A stretch of 6,291 nt of DNA from Betaproteobacteria bacterium (GTDB lineage: Bacteria > Pseudomonadota > Gammaproteobacteria > Burkholderiales > SG8-39): assembly GCA_005882235.1 (NCBI GenBank), contig VBCT01000212.1, positions 1 through 6,291 on the forward strand, given 5' to 3'. The notes under the pieces are model-generated. The model had not been told where the DNA came from. It made no database searches and was given only the letters and a program-made list of their open reading frames with translations. Numbering within the stretch: the stretch's first letter is position 1; the number at the start of each line of letters is the position of its first letter. Of the stretch, positions 1 to 5,430 are shown piece after piece. The position numbers and the translations under genes are program-made.

Positions 1-528
1 CTTCGGGATGATCATCCCGAGGAAACCCTTGTCCTTGATGAACTGCCACGCGTGCGGCGGCAGGTCCTGATAGACCTGCGTCGTCTCCCAGTCGTTCACC
101 ATCGCGCACAGCTGCTCGGTCTCGTTGTCGAGGAACGACTGTTCCTCGGGTGTGAGCTTCGGCTGCGGCAGCGCGAGGAGTTTTCCCCAGTCGGGGCGGC
201 CGGAGAAAAGATCGCCGTCCCACCACACCGTGCCGGCGTCGATCGCCTCCTGCTCGGTCTGGGACATGGCGGGAAGCTGGCCGCGGTACCAGGCAAGAAG
301 GAAGCGCGAAACGAGCAAGCGGCGCAAAGGCGCCGCGCCCAGCACGACGCTGCAAAAGACGAGCAGTCCGGCGAGCACGAGGAAGGCATCCATCGCGAAC
401 GCTCCGCCGGCCAGACCGGCGGGAAGCGCCACCGCACCCGCGGCGATCCAGATCCACCCCGGTGAGTTCAGATAGGCGAGCGCAAATGAAACGGCAACGA
501 CTGCGACGATCCAGACAGCGAGAGACAT
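1..528 (-). CDS. fadE: Acyl-CoA dehydrogenase FadE, N-terminal part (truncated by window edge)
   Basis: First step of fatty-acid beta-oxidation: FAD-dependent alpha,beta-dehydrogenation of acyl-CoA at the inner membrane. Only the first 176 residues are in the window, of a family usually about 800 residues long; the catalytic domains lie off the left edge. Residues about 3-64 are strongly hydrophobic, compatible with the two or three membrane segments of FadE-type enzymes. The cytoplasmic stretch has FadE hallmarks: AGTVWWDGDLFSG (98-110), RPDWGKLL (111-118), LCAMVNDWETT (140-150), and LPPHAWQFIKDKGFLGMIIP (156-175), which begins the dehydrogenase N-terminal helical domain. The ATG at 526-528 is chosen because a strong GGAGG lies just upstream and the hydrophobic N-terminus begins there. 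The gene is divergent from the ABC transporter gene. Identification as FadE rather than a small soluble acyl-CoA dehydrogenase rests on the membrane N-terminus and the WWDGDLFSG block. Confidence 0.9.
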   Translation of the reverse strand, partial: MSLAVWIVAVVAVSFALAYLNSPGWIWIAAGAVALPAGLAGGAFAMDAFLVLAGLLVFCSVVLGAAPLRRLLVSRFLLAWYRGQLPAMSQTEQEAIDAGTVWWDGDLFSGRPDWGKLLALPQPKLTPEEQSFLDNETEQLCAMVNDWETTQVYQDLPPHAWQFIKDKGFLGMIIPK

Positions 529-532
529 GGGC

Positions 533-537
533 CCTCC
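533..537 (-). promoter_or_regulatory. Ribosome binding site of fadE
   Basis: On the minus strand GGAGG sits four bases upstream of the ATG at 526-528, within CCGGAGGGCCC. It is the strongest Shine-Dalgarno match near this gene and fixes the start. Confidence 0.75.
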
Positions 538-571
538 GGAGTGTTCTCTGGGGCTTTCAAGGCAATACAGC

Positions 572-577
572 ATGATA
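572..577 (-). promoter_or_regulatory. Possible -10 element for fadE in the divergent intergenic gap
   Basis: The 87-bp gap between fadE and the ABC transporter gene (529-615) must hold control signals for both strands. On the minus strand TATCAT (5 of 6 to TATAAT) lies about 45 bases upstream of the fadE ATG. No good -35 sits at 16-18 bp; the best partner, GTTACA at 597-602, would need a 19-bp spacer. For the plus strand I see no convincing promoter. I could not find a clear FadR- or PsrA-like operator. This is a weak call. Confidence 0.25.
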
Positions 578-615
578 CGCTGCTCCCCCGCCTCGATGTA
601 ACATGACACTCCTCC

Positions 616-2448
616 ATGGCCCACGATCACCGCAGCTTCGCCTTGCCCGTCCCGATGAAGGATTCCGCCCCGAAACGGCGCAGCGAATGGCGCGCGCTGG
701 GGATGCTCGTCCCCTATCTGTGGGAATTCCGCGTCCGCGTGGCGCTCGCGCTCGCCTTCCTGACCACCGCAAAGCTCGCCAACGTCGGCGTGCCGCTGGT
801 GCTCAAGGAAGTGGTCGATTCGCTGGACGCGCAGACCGCGGTGCTGGTGCTGCCCCTCGCGTTGCTCGCAGCCTATGGAATCCTCAGGTTTTCGACGACG
901 CTGTTCGCGGAGCTCCGGGACGTGGTATTCGTGCGCGTGACGCAGCGCGCGATACGCCGCGTTGCTCTCACCGTGTTCCGCCACATGCACGCCCTGTCCC
1001 TGCGCTTTCATCTGGAGCGGCAGACGGGAGGCGTGTCCCGCGACATCGAGCGCGGCACACGCGGCATCTCGACGCTCCTGAGCTACATGCTGTTCTCGAT
1101 CGTCCCGGTGATCCTCGAGTTCAGCCTGGTGGCGGTCATCCTTCTCACCAGGTTCGACTGGCGCTTCGCTGCAGTCACCTTCGTCGCCGTGGCCCTCTAC
1201 ATCGCCTTCAGCGTGGCTATCACCGAGTGGCGCATGGAAATCCGCCGCCGCGCGAACGAACTGGATTCGAAGGCCAACACGCGCGCGATCGACAGCCTGC
1301 TCAACTACGAGACGGTGAAATACTTCAACAACGAGGAATACGAGGCGCGCCGGTACGACGAGAACCTGCAGAAGTACGAGTCGGCGGCCGTGAAGAACGA
1401 GGCCTCGCTCGGGCTCCTCAACATCGGGCAGAGCTGCATCATCGCCGTCGCGGTGACGCTGCTCATGATCCTCGCGGCCGAGGGCGTGGTGGCGAAGACT
1501 CTGACGCTCGGCGATCTGGTGCTCGTGAACGGCCTCTTGATCCAGCTCTACATCCCGCTCAATTTCCTGGGCATGGTGTACCGCGAGATCAAGCAGGCGC
1601 TCGCCGACATGGACCGCATGTTCCGTCTGCTCACCCAGGACCGGGAGATACAGGACCGGCCGGATGCGGCGCCGCTGCCTCTTGGAAAAGGCGCGGGAAG
1701 CGCGACGGTGCGCTTCGAGCGCGTCGATTTCTTCTACGAGCCGCGGCGCCAGATCCTGTTCGACGTATCCTTCGAGATCCCGGCCGGGAGCAAGGTCGCC
1801 GTGGTGGGCGCGAGCGGCTCGGGAAAATCCACTGTGGCGCGGCTGCTGTTCCGCTTCTACGACGTCAACGCGGGTCGCATCACCGTCAACGGCACCGACA
1901 TCCGCGGCGTGACGCAGTCGTCCCTGCGCGCCGCGATCGGCATCGTGCCGCAGGACACGGTGCTCTTCAACGACACGATTCTCTACAACATCCACTACGG
2001 GCGGCCGAGCGCATCGCCCGCAGAGGTCATCGAGGCGGCGAAGGCGGCGCACATCCACGAATTCATCGAGAGCCTTCCCGACCGCTACGAGTCACGGGTC
2101 GGGGAGCGGGGCCTGAAGCTCTCCGGGGGCGAAAAGCAGCGGGTGGCGATCGCCCGCGCCATCCTGAAAAACCCGAGCATCCTCATCTTCGATGAGGCCA
2201 CCTCCGCGCTCGATTCGGAAACCGAGCAAGGCATCCAGACCGAGCTCGACCGCATCGCGCAGGGGCGCACCACCCTGGTGATCGCTCACCGCCTTTCCAC
2301 GGTCATGGATGCGGACCAGATTATCGTTCTGGATCAGGGCCGTATCTTGGAGCGGGGCACCCATAGGGACTTGCTAGGGCAAGACGGCGCCTACGCCCAG
2401 ATGTGGGCGCTGCAACTGCAGGAGGAGGCCGAGCAGGCGGCAGCATGA
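616..2448 (+). CDS. atm1: Atm1/ABCB7-type ABC half-transporter (permease fused to ATPase)
   Basis: Inner-membrane ABC exporter of 610 residues, working as a homodimer. Bacterial relatives of mitochondrial Atm1 export glutathione-type or metal-conjugated thiols and are tied to metal stress and Fe-S homeostasis. The membrane domain covers about residues 35-330. It carries Atm1-family blocks: LANVGVPLVLK (54-64), SLRFHLERQTGGVSRDIERG (128-147), NYETVKYFNNE (230-240), NIGQS (269-273, near the glutathione site of the family), and LTLGDLVLVNGLLIQLYIPL (296-315). The ATPase domain is intact: Walker A GASGSGKST (398-406), Q-loop Gln446, signature LSGGEKQR (502-509), Walker B ILIFDE (522-527), switch His558. 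The ATG at 616 gives the longest frame; an in-frame ATG at 655 is an alternative, and neither has a clear Shine-Dalgarno. The gene is divergent from fadE and 118 bp upstream of pbpG. Family assignment is firm; the substrate is inferred from the family. Confidence 0.92.
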   Translation: MAHDHRSFALPVPMKDSAPKRRSEWRALGMLVPYLWEFRVRVALALAFLTTAKLANVGVPLVLKEVVDSLDAQTAVLVLPLALLAAYGILRFSTTLFAELRDVVFVRVTQRAIRRVALTVFRHMHALSLRFHLERQTGGVSRDIERGTRGISTLLSYMLFSIVPVILEFSLVAVILLTRFDWRFAAVTFVAVALYIAFSVAITEWRMEIRRRANELDSKANTRAIDSLLNYETVKYFNNEEYEARRYDENLQKYESAAVKNEASLGLLNIGQSCIIAVAVTLLMILAAEGVVAKTLTLGDLVLVNGLLIQLYIPLNFLGMVYREIKQALADMDRMFRLLTQDREIQDRPDAAPLPLGKGAGSATVRFERVDFFYEPRRQILFDVSFEIPAGSKVAVVGASGSGKSTVARLLFRFYDVNAGRITVNGTDIRGVTQSSLRAAIGIVPQDTVLFNDTILYNIHYGRPSASPAEVIEAAKAAHIHEFIESLPDRYESRVGERGLKLSGGEKQRVAIARAILKNPSILIFDEATSALDSETEQGIQTELDRIAQGRTTLVIAHRLSTVMDADQIIVLDQGRILERGTHRDLLGQDGAYAQMWALQLQEEAEQAAA

Positions 2449-2507
2449 GGAGGATTGGACGTTTTCGCGATCTCGTGTGAAGTGTCACGTGTATCCCGTT
2501 ATTTTCG

Positions 2508-2536
2508 TTGCAAATAAATCTCGCCAAGGCTAAACT
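2508..2536 (+). promoter_or_regulatory. Sigma70-like promoter candidate for pbpG
   Basis: TTGCAA (2508-2513) and TAAACT (2531-2536) each match 4 of 6 consensus bases, with an ideal 17-bp spacer. They sit in a locally AT-rich patch (about 2499-2520) that stands out in this GC-rich window. Transcription would start near 2543, giving a leader of roughly 25 bases before the GTG start. The remainder of the 118-bp gap after the transporter gene shows no clear hairpin plus T-run terminator. The promoter suggests pbpG-egtD can be transcribed apart from the transporter gene. Confidence 0.5.
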
Positions 2537-2557
2537 GGCCGGCCCAACAATAGACTG

Positions 2558-2562
2558 GGAGG
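2558..2562 (+). promoter_or_regulatory. Ribosome binding site of pbpG
   Basis: GGAGG within GGGAGGAAGG (2557-2566) lies four bases before GTG at 2567. The spacing is slightly tight but the match is strong. It supports the GTG start, which also places a signal peptide exactly at the N-terminus. Confidence 0.7.
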
Positions 2563-2566
2563 AAGG

Positions 2567-3460
2567 GTGCGGTTCATCGCGATATCGCTCCTTGCACTGG
2601 CGGTCGTTTCGAGCGCAGTGTCCGCGCGCGAGCTGCGCCAGCCGGCGCTGAAATCCCAGGCCGCGCTGGTCGTCGACCAGCAATCCGGCGAAATTCTCCT
2701 CGGCAAGAACATGGAATCGAAGTTGCCGATCGCGTCGCTCACCAAGCTGATGACTGCGATCGTCACCCTGGACGCAGAGCTCGACCCGGACGAGCCGGTG
2801 ACGATCGCCAAGGCGGACGTCGACAGGCTGCGCGGCTCGCACTCCCGCCTGCAAGTGGGAACGACGCTCACGCGCGACGAGTTGCTGCACCTCGCGCTCA
2901 TGGCTTCGGAGAACCGCGCCGCGTCTGCGATCGCGAGCTCCTACCCGGGTGGAAAAGACTCGTGCGTGCTGGCGATGAACCTGAAGGCGCAACTGCTCGG
3001 CATGACGGGTACGCGCTTCGAGGACGGCACGGGGCTTTCCGGGCGCAACGTGTCGACCGCGCAGGACCTGGCGAAGCTCGTGCAAGCCGCGCATGCCTAC
3101 CCCAAGATCCGCGACTATACGACTTCGACTTCGTACCAGGTCAAGATCGGGCGCCGCGCGATGCGCTTCGGCAACACCAACAATCTCACGCGCAGCTCCC
3201 GCTGGGACATCGGTTTGTCCAAGACCGGGTACATCGCCGAGGCGGGGCGGTGTCTGGTCATGCAGGTGACGCTGGCCGAGCGTTCGATTATCATCGTGCT
3301 CCTGGACTCCTGGGGCAAGTACACTCGTGTCGGCGACGCGACCCGCATACGTCAATGGCTGGAATTCGCCTCCGGCCGCAATACGCGCCAGACATCCGCG
3401 GCCTTGCCGCCGCAAGCCGACTTCGGTTCGATATACGCACGGAACGACTGGCCGGGCTAG
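2567..3460 (+). CDS. pbpG: D-alanyl-D-alanine endopeptidase (PBP7 type), exported
   Basis: Periplasmic low-molecular-weight penicillin-binding protein that cuts D-Ala-meso-DAP cross-links in peptidoglycan. It has 297 residues, close to the roughly 300 usual for PBP7. A signal peptide is visible (1-20), with the hydrophobic core FIAISLLALAVV and likely cleavage after SAVSA. The serine-peptidase S11 motifs are all present: SLTK (57-60, Ser57 nucleophile, Lys60 base), SEN (114-116), and KTG (219-221). Typical PBP7 segments are also seen: ALVVDQQSGEILLGKN (33-48), AMNLKAQLLGMTGTRFEDGT (136-155) and GLSGRNVSTAQDLAKLV (156-172). There is no extra C-terminal domain of the PBP5 type, which favours PBP7/8 over a D,D-carboxypeptidase. 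The start is GTG with a strong ribosome binding site and its own promoter candidate. The stop lies 15 bases before egtD, suggesting co-transcription. Confidence 0.92.
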   Translation: MRFIAISLLALAVVSSAVSARELRQPALKSQAALVVDQQSGEILLGKNMESKLPIASLTKLMTAIVTLDAELDPDEPVTIAKADVDRLRGSHSRLQVGTTLTRDELLHLALMASENRAASAIASSYPGGKDSCVLAMNLKAQLLGMTGTRFEDGTGLSGRNVSTAQDLAKLVQAAHAYPKIRDYTTSTSYQVKIGRRAMRFGNTNNLTRSSRWDIGLSKTGYIAEAGRCLVMQVTLAERSIIIVLLDSWGKYTRVGDATRIRQWLEFASGRNTRQTSAALPPQADFGSIYARNDWPG

Positions 3461-3477
3461 ATTCCGGCCCGCGGAAT
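3461..3477 (+). other. Perfect inverted repeat across the egtD start codon
   Basis: ATTCCG (3461-3466) and CGGAAT (3472-3477) form a 6-bp perfect stem with a 5-base loop. It begins directly after the pbpG stop codon and covers the first two bases of the egtD ATG. No good Shine-Dalgarno precedes egtD, so translation may depend on ribosomes finishing pbpG and opening this stem. The structure is seen directly; the coupling role is inferred. Confidence 0.4.
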
Positions 3478-4522
3478 GAACCCCCAGCCTTCGCCCCAGT
3501 CCCCGGCACCTGGGGTGGTCCGCTTCTACAGCTTTCTTCCACAGGGGGACAGGCTCTCGGAGGACGTGCTCGCCGGCCTTGCGCTTCCCCAGAAGAGCAT
3601 TCCGCCGAAGTACTTCTACGACGAGCAGGGCTGCCGCCTGTTCGAAGCGATCTGCGAGCTGCCCGAGTACTACCTGACGCGCACCGAGACGGCGATCCTG
3701 CGCGGCAACATCGCGGAAATCGCGCAATTCGTCGGGCCCGAGGCGCAGCTGATCGAGTTCGGCAGCGGCGTGCAAGCCAAGACGCGTATCCTGATCCAGG
3801 CGCTGCAGACGCAGTTGTACGTTCCGATCGACATCGCGCGTATCCTGATCCAGGCGCTGCAGACGCAGTTGTACGTTCCGATCGACATCGCAATGGATAC
3901 GCTGCGTGCTTCGTCAAATGAGCTTTCCCGTCGCTTTCCCTTCCTCAACATCGTCGGCATCTGCGCCGATCATACGCGGCCCATCGTCTTGCCCGAGTTC
4001 GTAGGAGTGCCGATCCGCAGGAAGACGGTGTTTTTTCCCGGCTCCACCATCGGCAACTTCACTCCCGCTGAAGCGCTCGTTTTTCTGAGGCAGGCGCGCA
4101 AGATGGCGGGGGCGGGCGGAGTCCTTCTGATCGGCGTGGACCTGAAGAAGGACAAAGTCACTCTGGATGCCGCCTACTCCGATCCCAAGGGCGTCACGGC
4201 GCAGTTCAACCTCAACCTGTTGCACCGGATCAATCGCGAGCTCGCGGGGGATTTCCAGGTGAAGCGCTTCCGCCACAAGGCCTTCTACGACCCGATCCTG
4301 GGCCGCATCGAGATGCACCTGGAGAGCCAGTACTCGCAGTTCGCGCACGTCGCCGGCCGGCGGTTCGATTTTGCGCCCGGTGAAACCATCCATACCGAAA
4401 TTTCCTGCAAGTACTCGATCGCCGAATTCCAGGAACTGGGAAAACGGGCCGGCTTTACTCCCGAAAAAATCTGGACCGATCCCGAGCAGCTGTTCAGCGT
4501 CCACGGGATGGTCGCGTCTTAG
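3476..4522 (+). CDS. egtD: L-histidine N-alpha-methyltransferase (EgtD type) with an internal 18-residue duplication
   Basis: SAM-dependent trimethylation of the histidine alpha-amino group to hercynine, the first step of ergothioneine synthesis in the cytoplasm. It has 348 residues, about 20-30 longer than usual for the family. Landmarks: IPPKYFYDEQGCRLFEAI (42-59), LPEYYLTRTE (62-71), SAM motif IEFGSG (93-98), PGSTIGN (188-194), AAYSDPKGVTAQFN (232-245), and HTEISCKYS (306-314). Residues equivalent to those contacting histidine in characterised EgtD appear conserved: Asn194, Tyr234, Glu308, Ser310. The oddity is an exact repeat, RILIQALQTQLYVPIDIA, at 104-121 and again at 122-139, which duplicates the helix and strand following the SAM motif; without it the length would be an ordinary 330. 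Whether the enzyme still folds is unclear. Start ATG 3476 lies 15 bases after pbpG and lacks a good Shine-Dalgarno. No egtB is adjacent. A relative methylating another substrate cannot be excluded. Confidence 0.87.
   Translation: MNPQPSPQSPAPGVVRFYSFLPQGDRLSEDVLAGLALPQKSIPPKYFYDEQGCRLFEAICELPEYYLTRTETAILRGNIAEIAQFVGPEAQLIEFGSGVQAKTRILIQALQTQLYVPIDIARILIQALQTQLYVPIDIAMDTLRASSNELSRRFPFLNIVGICADHTRPIVLPEFVGVPIRRKTVFFPGSTIGNFTPAEALVFLRQARKMAGAGGVLLIGVDLKKDKVTLDAAYSDPKGVTAQFNLNLLHRINRELAGDFQVKRFRHKAFYDPILGRIEMHLESQYSQFAHVAGRRFDFAPGETIHTEISCKYSIAEFQELGKRAGFTPEKIWTDPEQLFSVHGMVAS
3783..3890 (+). repeat. Exact 54-bp tandem duplication inside egtD
   Basis: Bases 3783-3836 are identical to 3837-3890; the match extends one further base (3837 and 3891 both C) and then breaks (G at 3838, A at 3892). 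The period is 54, a multiple of three, so the frame is kept and 18 codons are doubled. All synonymous positions are identical, so the event is recent or artefactual. The breakpoints share only about one base of homology, so there is no long repeat to explain simple slippage. Confidence 0.95.
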
Positions 4523-4533
4523 GCAGCCATCGC

Positions 4534-5418
4534 TTACCGGAGGTCCGCGTCCCGCAGCACGCTTGACCGCCGGTTCTTCTCGCGCGCGTGCAGGAACCCG
4601 CGCTCGACCAGCTCTCCCAGGTCGAAGCGGAAGCGCTTCGCGGTCGATATTTTCCGGGCAAGCTGCGCCAACTCGCTTCGGCCGAGCGGTTGCCTGCGCG
4701 GCAGCGCGAGAAAGATGTTGTTGACGTCGCCTGGGACATCCAGGATGAACAGCTCCTCGAACGCCTCCTGGTGGGTCCGGACCATCGAATCGTAAAGGGG
4801 GTTGGAAGCGGGGCGCCAGACGTTGCTGACGACGACTCCGTTCGGCTTGAGCGCCCGGCGCGTGATTTGCAGGAATTCCAGCGTCGTCAGTCGTTTCGGA
4901 ACGTCGTGGGCGCCGAAGGCGTCGAGAAAAATGACGTCGTAGTCGGCTTGCCGGGCCCTCTCGATGAATTGCCGCCCGTCGCCGACGTGGGCGCGCAGCA
5001 GCTCGTCATCGACAAATCCGAAGAACTTCTTCGCAACGTCCACGACGTCGGGATCGATTTCCGCCACGTCGATCGTTGCCGCGGGGTAGTGCGCGCGCAG
5101 GAACATCGGCAAGGTCCCTCCGCCGAGGCCGACGACGAGGATACGGCGCGGTTCTTCGCACAGCGCCAGTCCGGCAAGGGCGACCCGCGCGTAGGGCAGC
5201 TCCACATGATCCGGATCTCCCGGTTTCACGACGCTTTGCCGCCCTCCGCCTCTTTCGAAGAGCAGCGTGCGCATGCCCCTTTGATCCTCGGTGACGATGA
5301 TCGTGTTGTAAGACGAGGCCTTTTCGTAGATTACGGTTTGGGCCGCACATCCCAGGACCGAGAACGCGGCGAACGCCGCCGCGTAAAGATGGAGACGAAC
5401 CGACCCGCTACTCTTCAT
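4534..5418 (-). CDS. Exported spermidine-synthase-like protein, probable lipoprotein
   Basis: A 294-residue protein with the spermidine-synthase / SAM-binding Rossmann fold (COG0421-like). A beta-rich N-terminal part (about 28-65) is followed by nucleotide motif ILVVGLGGGTLP (93-104), acidic loop AEIDPDVVDVAKKFF (119-133), VGDGRQF (145-151), and YDVIFLDAFGAHD (160-172). True aminopropyltransferases have GGGDG and DxxDP; here the first is GLGGGT and the second D166-A-F-G, so key acidic residues are missing and polyamine synthesis is unlikely. The N-terminus is a signal peptide: Lys2 and Arg8, hydrophobic 9-23, then VLGC with Cys24 as a probable lipid-attachment site; cleavage by signal peptidase I is an alternative. 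Export of a SAM-type fold is puzzling, though signal-peptide-bearing members occur in Proteobacteria. The ATG lies 12 bases after the solute-binding gene's stop, so the two are probably co-transcribed. Substrate unknown. Confidence 0.8.
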   Translation of the reverse strand: MKSSGSVRLHLYAAAFAAFSVLGCAAQTVIYEKASSYNTIIVTEDQRGMRTLLFERGGGRQSVVKPGDPDHVELPYARVALAGLALCEEPRRILVVGLGGGTLPMFLRAHYPAATIDVAEIDPDVVDVAKKFFGFVDDELLRAHVGDGRQFIERARQADYDVIFLDAFGAHDVPKRLTTLEFLQITRRALKPNGVVVSNVWRPASNPLYDSMVRTHQEAFEELFILDVPGDVNNIFLALPRRQPLGRSELAQLARKISTAKRFRFDLGELVERGFLHAREKNRRSSVLRDADLR

Positions 5419-5430
5419 GTGCCGTGAGGG

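Noticed and set aside
3..20. Perfect 18-bp palindrome TCGGGATGATCATCCCGA
   Set aside because: It lies inside fadE and follows directly from the codons of the conserved peptide GMIIP, so a binding site or hairpin need not be invoked.
603..2195. Long open frame (530 codons) on the plus strand in another frame of the ABC transporter gene
   Set aside because: Its translation is rich in Arg, Gly, Ala and Pro with no recognisable motifs, as expected for an out-of-frame reading of GC-rich coding DNA; the overlapping frame has a full set of ABC motifs.
2445..2480. Eleven-codon reading frame whose ATG overlaps the transporter stop (ATGA) with a GGAGGAGG upstream
   Set aside because: It is too short to support, and the purine-rich run is part of the transporter's own Glu-rich C-terminal codons.
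2476..2489. CRP-like half sites TGTGA and TCACG upstream of pbpG
   Set aside because: The spacer is 4 bases rather than the 6 required for a CRP/Vfr-type site, so the resemblance is probably chance.
2321..3775. 484-codon open frame on the minus strand across the end of the transporter gene, pbpG and the start of egtD
   Set aside because: It runs antisense through three well-supported genes and the promoter gap, with low-complexity Arg/Ala-rich composition and no family motif.
4507..4531. Inverted repeat GATGG / CCATC between the convergent gene ends as a shared terminator
   Set aside because: The stem is only 5 bp with a 15-base loop, and there is no T-run on either side.
4588..5427. 279-codon plus-strand open frame opposite the spermidine-synthase-like gene
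   Set aside because: It is an antisense shadow; the minus-strand frame carries the signal peptide and nucleotide-binding motifs.
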